Shown here piece by piece: positions 51,620-60,910 of a stretch of DNA of 64,000 nt (positions within the stretch are counted from its first letter, which is position 1; the number at the start of each line of letters is the position of its first letter). The notes beneath the pieces were generated by a model, which searched no databases, was not told the DNA's origin, and was given only the letters and a program-made list of their open reading frames with translations. The stretch is from Nonomuraea candida. Its GTDB lineage: Bacteria; Actinomycetota; Actinomycetes; Streptosporangiales; Streptosporangiaceae. The stretch covers positions 62,001 through 126,000 of the forward strand of contig NZ_JOAG01000010.1 of the NCBI RefSeq assembly GCF_000725485.1, given 5' to 3'. A program made the translations under genes and the position numbers.

Positions 51620-53776
51620 ATGGGCTCGCGAAACCGGTCAATTCGGTTCAAGATCTTTTTATTGCTGCTGCTACCCCTCCTGTCTCTGAGCGCGCTCTGG
51701 GGTTTCGTCCTCAACCTCACCATGAGCGACGCCCGGTCGCTGCTTCGCGCCAACGCCCTGTACGAGACCATCGGCATCACCTCCACCGACCTGGGACTTC
51801 AGCTCCAGGCCGAGCGCGTGCGCTCGGCCGAGGCGCTCACCACGCGTGAGCTCACCGAGGTGCTCAACGGCCAGCGCGCCCGCACCGACAGCTCCGTCGC
51901 GGACTTCCGGCAGGCCGTCACCGACGCCGGCGGCGCGGTCGGCGAGGACCTGCGCCTGACGCTCGACACCCTCGACTCGGCGCTCGACCGGCTCGACACG
52001 ATCCGCGCCGACATCGACAGCGGGCTCAGCTCCCGCCTGGCCGGGCTCAACGAGTACAACCGCGTCCTCGACGCGCTCTTCGCGCTCTCCGACCACCTCG
52101 TCTCCGTCCCCGACCTGACGATCTACCAGCAGGCGTCGTCGTTGCAGGCCATGGGCATGGCCAGGGAGTACATCGCCAGGGAGCACGCCCTGGTCATCGG
52201 CGCCCTGGCCGACGGGCGGCTCACCGAGCCCGAGACCGCCGCCTTCACCGAGTACGCCGCCTCCAGGAAGTTCCTGCACTCGCGCGGCCTGGCCGGGCTC
52301 GACGTGACGCTGCGCAGGCCGTACGAGCAGGTCTTCGCCACCGAGCCGTTCCTCGGCTTCGCCACCATGGAGTCACGGGTCATCAAGACCGGCGCGCCGC
52401 CCGACGCCGACGGCTGGCGCGCGGCCGTCGACAAGCTCACCACCCGCCTCGACGACCTCTCGACGAGCTCCTCCGCCGTCCTGGCCGGGCGCACCTCCGA
52501 GGCGGCCACGGGAACCGTGGTCCAGATCGCCGTCGCCGGCGGCGCCGGTTTGATCGCCGTGCTCGCGTCGATCATCATCTCTGTACGCTTCGGTCGTCGC
52601 CTGGCCGGAGAGCTGGCCGGGCTGCGCGGCGCCGCGGTCGAGCTGTCGCAGCAGCGGCTGCCCGACCTCGTGGCACGCCTGCGCCGGGGCGAGGACGTCG
52701 ACGTGCGGAAGGAGGCCAAGGCGATCAAAGTGAGCGGTTCCGCCGAGATCACCGACGTGGCCAGGGCCTTCGGCTACGTGCAGCGCACCGCCGTGACGGC
52801 CGCCATCGGCCAGGCCGCGCTGCGGCGCGGGGTCGGCCAGGTCTTCCTCAACCTCGCCCGGCGCAAGCAGGGCCTGCTGCACCGCCAGCTCGCGCTGCTC
52901 GACGGCATGCAGCGGCGTACACATGACCCCGACAAGCTGGAAGAGCTCTTCCGCCTCGACCACCTGACCACCCGCATGCGCCGGCACGCCGAGAGCCTGA
53001 TCGTGCTGTCCGGCGCCGCCCCCGGCCGCGCCTGGCGCAAGCCGGTGCCCGTGATCGACATCGTCCGGGCCGCCGTCGCCGAGGTCGAGGACTACACCCG
53101 GGTCTCCGTGGAGGCCATGCCGGCCGGCGCGATCGACGGCACCGCCGCCGCCGACCTGACCCACCTGGTGGCCGAGCTGGTCGAGAACGCCACCATCTAC
53201 TCCCCGCCCGACACCGTCGTGCGGGTGCGCGGCGACATGGTGAGCAACGGCTACGCCATCGAGGTGGAGGACAAGGGCCTCGGCCTGGCGGCCCACGAGT
53301 ACGCGCGGCTCAACGCGCTGCTGGCCGCGCCGCCCGAGTTCGACCTGGCCGACAGCGACCGGCTCGGCCTGTTCGTGGTGGCCACGCTGGCCCGGCGGCA
53401 CGGGATCAACGTGCTGCTGCGCCGCTCGCCGTTCGGCGGCACCGTCGCCATCGTGCTGGTGCCGCGCTCGTCGGTGACCGAGCAGTCCGCGCTGGAGGCC
53501 GCCGGGGGTGACGGCCGGGCCGCGCTGCCCAGCCGCACCAGGCGCAAGGCGCTCGCGGTCGTGAGCTCCGGCAGCCACGCCGGGCTGCCCAGGAGGGTAC
53601 GCCAGGCCAACCTGGTGCCACAGCTCAAGGAGGCGCCGCCGGAGACCGGGCCGGAGCAGCCGGCGGAACGCTCTCCCGACGAGGTACGCGACCTGTTCTC
53701 CGCCTTCCAGCGGGGGACCCAACGCGCCAGAGAAGAAGCCTCTGAGGAGGGGCCAGTGAATGAGGGGGATGCATGA
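51620..53776 (+). CDS. Conservon sensor protein (CvnA-like), NIT domain and histidine-kinase-type ATPase
   Basis: 718 residues from ATG 51620 (GAGG 7 bases upstream). N-terminal membrane helix (~11-33), extracytoplasmic nitrate/sulfate-sensing (NIT) domain (~35-300), second helix (~305-330, IAVAGGAGLIAVLASIIISV), HAMP, a kinase linker (RKQGLLHRQLALLDGMQRR) and an HATPase domain (DLTHLVAELVENATIYSPP, VEDKGLGLAAHEYARLN, LGLFVVATLARRHGINV). The phospho-accepting His of classical kinases is not evident. In Streptomyces CvnA works with B, C and D proteins at the membrane like a eukaryotic G-protein-coupled system. It is coupled to cvnB by an ATGA overlap. Confidence 0.9.
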   Translation: MGSRNRSIRFKIFLLLLLPLLSLSALWGFVLNLTMSDARSLLRANALYETIGITSTDLGLQLQAERVRSAEALTTRELTEVLNGQRARTDSSVADFRQAVTDAGGAVGEDLRLTLDTLDSALDRLDTIRADIDSGLSSRLAGLNEYNRVLDALFALSDHLVSVPDLTIYQQASSLQAMGMAREYIAREHALVIGALADGRLTEPETAAFTEYAASRKFLHSRGLAGLDVTLRRPYEQVFATEPFLGFATMESRVIKTGAPPDADGWRAAVDKLTTRLDDLSTSSSAVLAGRTSEAATGTVVQIAVAGGAGLIAVLASIIISVRFGRRLAGELAGLRGAAVELSQQRLPDLVARLRRGEDVDVRKEAKAIKVSGSAEITDVARAFGYVQRTAVTAAIGQAALRRGVGQVFLNLARRKQGLLHRQLALLDGMQRRTHDPDKLEELFRLDHLTTRMRRHAESLIVLSGAAPGRAWRKPVPVIDIVRAAVAEVEDYTRVSVEAMPAGAIDGTAAADLTHLVAELVENATIYSPPDTVVRVRGDMVSNGYAIEVEDKGLGLAAHEYARLNALLAAPPEFDLADSDRLGLFVVATLARRHGINVLLRRSPFGGTVAIVLVPRSSVTEQSALEAAGGDGRAALPSRTRRKALAVVSSGSHAGLPRRVRQANLVPQLKEAPPETGPEQPAERSPDEVRDLFSAFQRGTQRAREEASEEGPVNEGDA

Positions 53777-54180
53777 GTGCGCCGACCACCAACGCCGGTG
53801 AGCTGAACTGGCTGCTGGACGATCTGACCGCGCGGGTCGCCGCCGTGCGGCAGGCGGTCATCCTGTCGACCGACGGCCTGGCCGTGGGTCACTCCAAGGG
53901 GCTGACCCGCGAGGACGCCGAGCACCTGTCGGCCGTGGCGGCCGGGTTCCAGAGCCTGGCCCGCGGTACCGGGCGGCATTTCGGCGGCGGCGACGTGCGC
54001 CAGACCATCGTGGAGATGGAGTCGGCGTTCCTGTTCGTGACCGCGGCCGGCCAGGGCACCTGCCTGGCCGTGATCGCCGACGCGAACGTGGACGTCGGCC
54101 AGATCGCCTACGAGATGGCGATGCTGGTCAAGCGGGTGGGCCAGCACATCACCACCAACCCGCGCGCTGGAGCGTCATGA
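53773..54180 (+). CDS. Roadblock/LC7 domain protein (CvnB-like)
   Basis: 135 residues. Roadblock/LC7 fold: LNWLLDDLTARVAAVRQAVILSTDGLAVGHSKGLTRE, AGFQSLARGTGRHFGGGDVRQTIVEMES, AFLFVTAAGQGTCLAVIADANVDVGQIAYEMAMLV. It is a probable regulator (GAP-like or scaffold) of the CvnD GTPase. It overlaps the genes on both sides by 4 bases. Confidence 0.94.
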   Translation: MSAPTTNAGELNWLLDDLTARVAAVRQAVILSTDGLAVGHSKGLTREDAEHLSAVAAGFQSLARGTGRHFGGGDVRQTIVEMESAFLFVTAAGQGTCLAVIADANVDVGQIAYEMAMLVKRVGQHITTNPRAGAS

Positions 54181-54539
54181 GCGATAGCCCGCAGTGGTTC
54201 GATGAGGAGGCGGGACCGGTCGTCCGGCCTTATGCTCTCATTCGCGGTCGCACACGCTCCTCGGGAGACGCGTTCGACCTCGTGGCCACCGTGCGCGCCA
54301 TCGGCGATCCCTCCGGCGCGCTCGGGCCCGAACAGCAGCTCATCCTGCGGGCAGCCCGTGAACCGATCTCGGTGGCCGACCTGGCCGTCGAGCTCGACCT
54401 GCCCGTCGGCGTCATCCGGGTCCTACTCGGTGACATGCGTGACCACGGCCTCATCTCGGTGACGTCGCCCTCCGCCGGAGGGTCGCGGTCGAATGAGCGC
54501 ATTCTCAAGGAAGTGATCAATGGACTCCGTGCTCTCTGA
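54177..54539 (+). CDS. DUF742 protein (CvnC-like)
   Basis: 120 residues. DUF742 with a winged-helix-like core: WFDEEAGPVVRPYALIRGRTR, LILRAAREPISVADLAVELDLPVGVIRVLLGDMRDHGLI and a C-terminal ILKEVINGLRAL shared with other CvnC proteins. It overlaps cvnB by 4 bases and cvnD by 20. It probably links the sensor to DNA or to the GTPase; the role is inferred. Confidence 0.93.
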   Translation: MSDSPQWFDEEAGPVVRPYALIRGRTRSSGDAFDLVATVRAIGDPSGALGPEQQLILRAAREPISVADLAVELDLPVGVIRVLLGDMRDHGLISVTSPSAGGSRSNERILKEVINGLRAL

Positions 54540-55092
54540 GGACCCCGTCGCGCTCAAGATCCTGATCGCGGGTGGGTTCGGCGTCGGCAAGACCACCTTG
54601 GTCGGGTCGATCAGCGAGATCAAGCCACTGCGCACGGAGGAGGTGCTGTCCGACCGCGGGATCGGCGTCGACGACCTCGACGGGGTGGAGGCCAAGACGA
54701 CCACCACCGTGGCGATGGACTTCGGCCGCATCACGATCCGCGAAGGGCTGGTCGTCTACCTGTTCGGCACCCCCGGGCAGGAGCGGTTCTGGTTCATGTG
54801 GGACGAGCTGTCCTACGGCGCGCTGGGCGCGGTCGTGATCGCCGACACCCGGCGGCTGACCGACTGCTTCCCGTCGGTCGACTACTTCGAGCAGCGCGGC
54901 ACGCCCTTCGTGGTGGCCGTCAACTGCTTCGACGGCGCGGAGCAGCACAGCGTGGACGACGTGCGCATCGCGCTCGACCTGGACGACGACGTCCCGGTCA
55001 TGCTCTGCGACGTGCGGCGCCGGACCTCGGCCAAGGAGGTCATGATCACCCTGGTCGAGCACAGCCTCAGAACGCTCGCCTCGGCGAACTGA
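54520..55092 (+). CDS. Conservon GTP-binding protein (CvnD-like)
   Basis: 190 residues. Small GTPase of the actinobacterial CvnD class: P-loop AGGFGVGKTTLVGSISE (~18-34), switch region TTTTVAMDFGRI, G3 as LFGTPGQERFWFMWDEL and AVNCFDG in place of the usual NKxD. It completes the A-B-C-D conservon and ends 10 bases from the convergent second conservon. Confidence 0.94.
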   Translation: MDSVLSEDPVALKILIAGGFGVGKTTLVGSISEIKPLRTEEVLSDRGIGVDDLDGVEAKTTTTVAMDFGRITIREGLVVYLFGTPGQERFWFMWDELSYGALGAVVIADTRRLTDCFPSVDYFEQRGTPFVVAVNCFDGAEQHSVDDVRIALDLDDDVPVMLCDVRRRTSAKEVMITLVEHSLRTLASAN

Positions 55093-55102
55093 GGCGCAGA
55101 GG

Positions 55103-55477
55103 TCAGAGGGCGCGCAGGCCGTTGATCACCTCGCGGAGCAGGCTCTCCGACGGGGTGGCGGCCCGGTCCCTGGGCGGGCGCACCGTCACCAGGCCGTGCT
55201 CCAGCAGGTCCCCCAGGAGCACCCGCACGACGCCGACGGGCAGGCCGAGATCCGAGGCGACCTCGGCGACCGGCCGTTGCCGCGCCGCCACGCAGGCGAG
55301 CAGCCGCCGGTGCTGGGCGCCCAGCTCGGCCTTCGAGGGGGCGGGCAGCCCCGTCGAGACGACGATCGCCAGCAGGTCGACCTCCGAGGAGGCGGACCTG
55401 GTGCGACCGCGCGCCACCGCGTACGGCCGCACGACGGGTCCGGCCTCCTCGTCAACCCACTCGTGCTCGCGGCTCAC
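55103..55477 (-). CDS. DUF742 protein (CvnC-like) of the second conservon
   Basis: 124 residues from GTG 55477, overlapping the stop of the sensor gene (GTGA). WVDEEAGPVVRPYAVARGRTR, LGLPVGVVRVLLGDLLEHGLV and ending LLREVINGLRAL, closely similar to the first conservon's CvnC. No Roadblock or GTPase gene follows; instead the convergent first conservon begins 10 bases away. Confidence 0.93.
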   Translation of the reverse strand: MSREHEWVDEEAGPVVRPYAVARGRTRSASSEVDLLAIVVSTGLPAPSKAELGAQHRRLLACVAARQRPVAEVASDLGLPVGVVRVLLGDLLEHGLVTVRPPRDRAATPSESLLREVINGLRAL

Positions 55478-58032
55478 GATTGAGATCCCCCATCCTGGTC
55501 GCTTTCCTGCCGTCCGCGTTGCCAGCCGGACTGGAGCGAGGAGAGCAGGGCCCTGGCCTCCTCGGGCGAGCGCTCCTCGGGTGAGCGCTCCTCGGCCGGC
55601 GGTGCGGGGGGTGGCGCCTGCTTCAGCCGCTGCGGCAGACCCGTCTGCCGTTCCCGTTGCGGCAGGCCGGCGCCGCGTTCGCGCTGCGTGCCCTGCTCGT
55701 GCTGAACCCCGTGCTCGTGCTGAACCCCGTGCTCGTGCTGAACCCTGTGCTCGTACTCGTGCCCGGGCTGCGTGCCCTGCTCGTTCAGCAGGGCGTGCTC
55801 GTGCTGCGGGTAGCGCTCGCGCGGCCCGGTGCGCTCGCGGCGGGGCAGGCCCGTGCTGCGCTCGCGGCGCGGCAGGTGCCGCGCCGGCTCGCCGTCCTGC
55901 GGCGGCGCCTGATGCAGCGCCGACGTCCCGTTACGGCCGGTCGCGCCGCCGCCGGCGCTCCCGTTCGCGCTGCCGTTCGCGCTCCCGTTCGCGCTGCCGT
56001 TCGCGCTCCCGTTCGCGCTGCCGTTCGCGCTCCCGTTCGTGCTGCCGTTCGCGGCGCGTCTGCTGGTACGGATCCGCCGCGGCAGCTGCCCCGGCCCCGT
56101 GGCCTCCGAGGTGTCCGGCCGGATGACCGACACGGACACGGACTCGAGCTCCACCGGCGGCGCGATGGGCTCCACCAGCGTGGCGGGCACCAGCACGATG
56201 GCCGTGGTGCCGCCGTACGGGGAGGGCTTGAGCGTCACCTTGACGCCGTGCCTGGCCGCGAGCATGCCGACCACCGCGAAGCCCAGCCGCTCGGTCTGCG
56301 AGGGGTCGAACTCCGGCGGGCTGCTCAGGCGCTCGTTGATGGCCCTGCGCGTGGCCTCGTCCAGGCCCAGGCCGCGGTCCTCGATCTCGACCGCGAAGCC
56401 CCTGCCGACCATCTCGCCGTGCACCGCGACCTCGTTGCTGGGCGAGGAGAAGGCGGTGGCGTTCTCGATCAGCTCGGCGAACAGGTGCATGAGGTCGGCC
56501 ACCGCCGCGCCGGACACGCCCGCCTCGGGCATCGGGTAGACGCGTACCCGGGTGTACTCCTCCACCTGGGCGGCGGCGCCGCTGAGCACGTCCTCCATCG
56601 GGATGACGCCGCGCCACCTGCGGCCCGCCGAGCCGCCCGAGAGCAGCACGAGGCCCTCGGCGTGGCGGCGCATGCGGGTGGTCAGGTGGTCGAGCTTGAA
56701 CAGCCGCTCCAGCGCCTCGGGCTCCTCGGTCTGGTGCTGCATCTCGTCCAGCAGCCTGAGCTGGCGCTGGAGCAGCGACTGGCTGCGCCTGGCCAGGTTG
56801 CGCAGCGCCTCGGAGACGCCCTCGCGCAGCCTGGCCTGCTCGACGGCCGCGTCCACGGCCGTGCTCTGCACGCTGTCGAACGCCGCCGCCAGGTCGCTGA
56901 CCTCGCTGGTCGACTTGGCGCTCACCGTGATGGGCGGCGCCTCGGAGGCGATGTCCACCGGCTCGCCCTTGCGCAGCTTGGCCACGACGTCGGGCAGCCT
57001 GATCTCCGCCAGGTCCAGCGCGGTGCGCCGCAGCGCCCCCAGCTCCCGGGTGAGCCGGCGGCCGATCCTGATCGAGATGACGATCGAGACGACGACGGCG
57101 AGCAGGCCGAGCGCGCCGGCCACCGCGGCCCGCACCACGATGGCCACGCCCGCGGGCTCCATCCTGGCCAGCAGCTTGTCGCCGGTGCGCCAGATCGCCT
57201 CGCGGTACTCCTTCTGCACCTGGTCGGCGATGCCCCGCCAGAGGTCCAGGTCCAGCGGCCGGCCGCTGATGGTGGCCTCCAGGAGGTTCTCCATCGTCAT
57301 GTAGCGGGGCGAGTAGTACAGCTTCTCGAACGGGGCCCGCAGCTCGGTGTCGAGGTTGGCCAGCGCCTTGGGGAACAGGTGCGTACGGGTGCCGTCTATG
57401 CCGGCCAGCAGGTGCACGTCGTGCATGCTCGCCCGGCCGTTGGAGGCGATGATCAGGGCGTGCTCGCGGGCCAGCAGCTCGCGCACCTCGTCGGCCGCGA
57501 TCAGGCCCTGGGCCTGCAGCGCCAGCTCCAGGTCGGTGCTCATGGTCAGCCGGGAGTACAGCAGGTGGATCTCGTCGGAGATCTTCGCGTACTCGGTGAC
57601 GAGGCCGCCGGGCGTGAGCTGGCGGTTGTCCACCTTGCGCCGGATGTCGGGAAGCCGGTCGATCGTCTCGAAGACCGTCTGGAGCTGGGCCTTCATGTCC
57701 TCGGTGAGCGCGGACTGGGTGTCCTCGGACATCGCCTGCCTGCGCAGGCCGGCGTTGTTGGCGTCCACCTTGGCGCGCGCCTTGGCCAGCGCGTCGGCGT
57801 CGCCGCCCGTGCCCGCCAGGCGTTCGGCCGAGGCCAGGCGTTCGGTCTGCAGGTTGCCGACCAGGCCGTCGGCGTTGTTGATGACGTTCGTCCAGATGGT
57901 CTCGACCTTGAGCAGGCTGAGGGCCTCCCCCGACGTGGTGCTCGCGGCGAAGCCCCAGAGCGCGATCAGGGAGATCAAGGGGATGACGAGCAGCGTCGAG
58001 ATCTTGAATCTGATGGATCTGCCCGATGCCAT
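55474..58032 (-). CDS. Conservon sensor protein (CvnA-like) of the second conservon, repeat-rich tail
   Basis: 852 residues from ATG 58032 (GGAGCAGG upstream). Membrane helix (~10-32), NIT sensing domain (~35-300), second helix (~310-335), HAMP, kinase linker and HATPase (DLMHLFAELIENATAFSSP, IEDRGLGLDEATRRA, LGFAVVGMLAARHGVKVT). The ~210-residue tail is low complexity: repeated Ala-Asn-Gly-Ser units, HEHGVQ repeats and Arg-rich stretches, then AEERSPEEARALLSSLQ resembling the end of the first CvnA. It is probably disordered. It is followed only by a DUF742 gene, so this conservon lacks B and D. Confidence 0.9.
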   Translation of the reverse strand: MASGRSIRFKISTLLVIPLISLIALWGFAASTTSGEALSLLKVETIWTNVINNADGLVGNLQTERLASAERLAGTGGDADALAKARAKVDANNAGLRRQAMSEDTQSALTEDMKAQLQTVFETIDRLPDIRRKVDNRQLTPGGLVTEYAKISDEIHLLYSRLTMSTDLELALQAQGLIAADEVRELLAREHALIIASNGRASMHDVHLLAGIDGTRTHLFPKALANLDTELRAPFEKLYYSPRYMTMENLLEATISGRPLDLDLWRGIADQVQKEYREAIWRTGDKLLARMEPAGVAIVVRAAVAGALGLLAVVVSIVISIRIGRRLTRELGALRRTALDLAEIRLPDVVAKLRKGEPVDIASEAPPITVSAKSTSEVSDLAAAFDSVQSTAVDAAVEQARLREGVSEALRNLARRSQSLLQRQLRLLDEMQHQTEEPEALERLFKLDHLTTRMRRHAEGLVLLSGGSAGRRWRGVIPMEDVLSGAAAQVEEYTRVRVYPMPEAGVSGAAVADLMHLFAELIENATAFSSPSNEVAVHGEMVGRGFAVEIEDRGLGLDEATRRAINERLSSPPEFDPSQTERLGFAVVGMLAARHGVKVTLKPSPYGGTTAIVLVPATLVEPIAPPVELESVSVSVIRPDTSEATGPGQLPRRIRTSRRAANGSTNGSANGSANGSANGSANGSANGSANGSAGGGATGRNGTSALHQAPPQDGEPARHLPRRERSTGLPRRERTGPRERYPQHEHALLNEQGTQPGHEYEHRVQHEHGVQHEHGVQHEQGTQRERGAGLPQRERQTGLPQRLKQAPPPAPPAEERSPEERSPEEARALLSSLQSGWQRGRQESDQDGGSQS
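55955..56050. repeat. 12-base tandem repeat, 8 copies
   Basis: GCGCTCCCGTTC and GCGCTGCCGTTC alternate eight times, encoding Asn-Gly-Ser-Ala repeats in the CvnA tail. An 18-base repeat (CTGAACCCCGTGCTCGTG) lies nearby at ~55702-55757 and encodes the HEHGVQ repeats. Confidence 0.92.
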
Positions 58033-58088
58033 GACACCTGCTCCCGGATAGAAGATCGCGGGAGAGAATAGCACCGAAACCTATGGTT

Positions 58089-58784
58089 TTAAGATCGACT
58101 AGCGATAAATCTGTGATATGTCGGGAAATTTGCGGCCTTGTGCGGTGCGGGTACGGCGCTCGCGGCGTTCCGGCGCCACGCCACCCGTACCAGCCAGGCG
58201 GCCAGCACCGCCAGCAGCGCCACCTCCGCGCCCAGCAGCAACCGCTCGACGAGCCCGATCATCACCCGCTCGCCCGGCAGCGCCACGTAGGTGATGGCCA
58301 GCACGCCGAAACCGCCCGCCAGGGTCACCCACTCCACCACCCGCGCCACCGGCTTCCAGGAGGCGTCCGCGGCCAGCCGGGGCACCATCAGCGCGCCGGC
58401 GGCCGGCAGGCTCACGAAGGCGGCGATGGAGACGTACCGGTGGATCTGGGCCGCCAGGTCGAGGTCCTGGCCGATGGGCGTGGTCGGGACCACGGCGGCC
58501 ACCACCAGCGCTCCCGACCACGCCATCAGCAACCACTGGGGGGCGCCCTTGATCGGGGCCCCCACGGACCGCAGGCCCGCCAGCAGCGCCAGCGACCCGA
58601 TCCCGAGCACCGCCATCGCCACCTCCGTGACGCCCCCGCGGTCGGACACGGCGTACTCGCTGATGGTGACGTTCAGGGGGTCGAGGTAGGGGTCGGGGCC
58701 GAACTGGCCGGCCACGACGGCGACCACCGAGAACAGGATCGAGGCGCAGGCGATCCAGGGGTAGAGCCTCTTGGCTGCGGTCAT
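58089..58784 (-). CDS. DUF998-family membrane protein
   Basis: 231 residues from ATG 58784. Six membrane helices: WIACASILFSVVAVVAGQF, a loop with LDPLNVTISEYAVSDRG (the family signature), VAMAVLGIGSLALLAGL, LLMAWSGALVVAAVVPT, YVSIAAFVSLPAAGAL, WVTLAGGFGVLAITYVAL and LLLGAEVALLAVLAAWLV. The function of DUF998 proteins is unknown. The stop is a TAG in a GACTAGC context. Confidence 0.88.
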   Translation of the reverse strand: MTAAKRLYPWIACASILFSVVAVVAGQFGPDPYLDPLNVTISEYAVSDRGGVTEVAMAVLGIGSLALLAGLRSVGAPIKGAPQWLLMAWSGALVVAAVVPTTPIGQDLDLAAQIHRYVSIAAFVSLPAAGALMVPRLAADASWKPVARVVEWVTLAGGFGVLAITYVALPGERVMIGLVERLLLGAEVALLAVLAAWLVRVAWRRNAASAVPAPHKAANFPTYHRFIASRS

Positions 58785-58928
58785 GGGTCCACTCTCGCGG
58801 CCGGGGCCCGGGCCTCGCATCCGGATCCTTCCCTGGCCCGACCCTGACCCCACCCCTGACCCCGGGGACGGGAACCCGGAGCGGGCAGGGCCGCCCCGCG
58901 GGGGTGCCGGGCGGGGCGGCGGGAGCGG

Positions 58929-60362
58929 TCAGTCGAGGATGTGGCCCGTGGCGCGGGCGTAGCGCTCGCGGATCCGCGGGATCGCCTCCCCCTCGTACGT
59001 GGCCGTGTCGCCCGAGCGCCAGTCGGGCGAGGTCAGCAGCGTGGCCGCCTGGTGGGCGGCGCCGTCGGCGACGTACTCGGCGGGCGGCGGCACCGTGATC
59101 GGGACGCCGAAGATGGTCGGCGCGATCCGGCGTACCGCCTCCGAGCGGGCCGCGCCGCCGATCAGCAGCACCCGCTCCGGCCGCATCGCCAGCGCGTCGA
59201 GCGCGTCGGCCAGGCCGCACAGCATGCCCTCGATGGCCGCGCGGGCCAGGTGGGCGGGGGTCGAGGTGGCGAGGGTGAGCCCGTGGACGGAGCCGGTGGC
59301 GGTGGGCCGGTTGGGGGTGCGCTCACCCTCCAGGTACGGCACCAGCACGAGCCCGTCGGCCCCCGGAGGCGCCTGGAGCGCGAGCGCGCTGAGCTCGTCG
59401 AGCGAGACGCCGCCGATGCGGGCGGCGGCGTCCATGACGCGGGCGGCGTTGAGCGTGGCCACCAGCGGCAGGAAGCGCCCGGTCGCGTCGGCGAAGCCGG
59501 CGACCGCGCCGGTCGGGTCGGCGCTGGGCGTCTCCGTGACCGCGAACACCGTGCCGGACGTGCCCAGCGACACCACGACGTCGCCCGGCCGGGCGCCCAC
59601 GCCGAGCGCGGCGGCCATGTTGTCGCCGGTGCCCGGCGCGATCAGCACCGGGCCGGCCCCGCCCGCGACGGCCGCGCCTACCTCGTCGGCCGGCCCCAGC
59701 ACCCTGGGCAGCAGCGGGACGGCGCCGAAGGCGGCCTTGAGCAGGTCGGTACGGTAGGCGCCGGTCGCGGGCGACCAGTATCCGGTGCCCGAGGCGTCAC
59801 CCCGGTCGGTGGCCAGGTGGGACAGCGGCGGCAGCGGCGCGTCGGCCCAGCCCGCCACGGAGAACGGCACGCCGGAGGCCAGCGCCCCCGACAGCCGCCA
59901 GGTGAGCCAGTCGTGCGGCAGGCAGACGGCGGCCGTGCGGCGGGCGTTGTCCGGCTCGTTCTCGGCCAGCCAGCGCAGCTTGGTCACCGTGAACGAGGCG
60001 ACCGGCACCAGGCCCACGGCCTCGGCCCACGCCCGCGGCCCGCCCAGCTCGGCGATCAGGTCGGTGGCGGCCTGAGCGGAGCGGGTGTCGTTCCACAGCA
60101 GGGCGTCGCGCACGACGTTTCCGGACTCGTCGAGACAGACCATGCCGTGCTGCTGCCCGCCGACGCTGATGGCGGCCACGCCGTCCAGCCCGCCGGCCTC
60201 CTCGATGGCCCGCAGTAACGCGGTCCACCAGTGGGAGGGGTGCACCTCGGTGCCCGCCGGATGCGCGGCGCGGCCCTGGCGTACCAGCTCTCCCGTCTCA
60301 GCGTCTCGAATGACGACCTTGCAACTCTGCGTGGAGGAATCGACCCCAGCGACCAGCGTCAC
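58929..60362 (-). CDS. xylB: Xylulokinase (FGGY carbohydrate kinase)
   Basis: 477 residues from GTG 60362 (AGGAG 8 bases upstream). Phosphorylates D-xylulose to xylulose-5-phosphate. N-terminal [40 protein letters not shown] (the substrate loop with QQHG), [43 protein letters not shown] and [15 protein letters not shown]. No xylA or transporter is adjacent. GATCGA-N7-TCGATC at 60471-60489 may be an operator. Confidence 0.94.
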   Translation of the reverse strand: MTLVAGVDSSTQSCKVVIRDAETGELVRQGRAAHPAGTEVHPSHWWTALLRAIEEAGGLDGVAAISVGGQQHGMVCLDESGNVVRDALLWNDTRSAQAATDLIAELGGPRAWAEAVGLVPVASFTVTKLRWLAENEPDNARRTAAVCLPHDWLTWRLSGALASGVPFSVAGWADAPLPPLSHLATDRGDASGTGYWSPATGAYRTDLLKAAFGAVPLLPRVLGPADEVGAAVAGGAGPVLIAPGTGDNMAAALGVGARPGDVVVSLGTSGTVFAVTETPSADPTGAVAGFADATGRFLPLVATLNAARVMDAAARIGGVSLDELSALALQAPPGADGLVLVPYLEGERTPNRPTATGSVHGLTLATSTPAHLARAAIEGMLCGLADALDALAMRPERVLLIGGAARSEAVRRIAPTIFGVPITVPPPAEYVADGAAHQAATLLTSPDWRSGDTATYEGEAIPRIRERYARATGHILD

Positions 60363-60470
60363 CCACGAACTCCTAACAAGTGCTCCAGCGCAAGCTGGTT
60401 CAGATGGGAGAAATGGTATCCGCGCCGCGCAGCCGGCTCAGGATCGCGCGCCTGCGGCCGGCCGGCCACC

Positions 60471-60489
60471 GATCGACGGTGAATCGATC
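60471..60489. promoter_or_regulatory. Candidate operator upstream of xylB
   Basis: Perfect inverted repeat GATCGA-CGGTGAA-TCGATC, 109 bases upstream of the xylB start. Regulator unknown. Confidence 0.35.
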
Positions 60490-60553
60490 GTCAGGGGTGG
60501 GCTCGGACATGACTCGATGCTCCCCTGGCGATCAGCTCTTCACAAGCGGTCGT

Positions 60554-60742
60554 TCACAGGCCCGAAGGATCGCGTCCCACGCTGATCTCCTCGGCGATCT
60601 TCCTGATCTCCGCCACCTCGAGGCCGGGAGCCTTGGGCAGGTGGCGCAGCAAAGCGTCCATCACCACGGGCACGGGCTGTCCGGCGAACCGGCCCGCGAT
60701 CCCGTGAACAGCCCTGAACAGCGCCTCTTCGGTGTCGTGCAT
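60554..60742 (-). CDS. Small protein, 62 residues, unknown
   Basis: ATG 60742 with GAGGAGAGG 3-8 bases upstream, a strong ribosome site. The product is helical: MHDTEEALFRAVHGIAGRFA, PVPVVMDALLRHLPKAPG, LEVAEIRKIAEEISVG. No family is recognised; no signal or membrane segment. It is divergent from the VOC gene. Confidence 0.65.
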   Translation of the reverse strand: MHDTEEALFRAVHGIAGRFAGQPVPVVMDALLRHLPKAPGLEVAEIRKIAEEISVGRDPSGL

Positions 60743-60910
60743 CGGCCTCTCCTCAGTCGGGTACCCGCAGGACACTACGGCCTGCGCACGACTCTTCGCG
60801 CGCTCCCGCTCCAGCGTGTTCCCGCCGGACCGGACGGGTCCCCGCCCGCCCTCCCGATGTAGTTGAACGCTCATATACTTCCTGCGGGACTCCTGCGGAA
60901 AGGGGCAGTC

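Noticed and set aside
55955..56050. Regular repeats that could suggest a CRISPR array
   Set aside because: 12-base contiguous units in frame inside a coding tail, no spacers.
55657..58071. 804-codon plus-strand frame opposite the second conservon sensor
   Set aside because: Antisense shadow; composed of Ala/Arg/Gly/Val without recognisable motifs.
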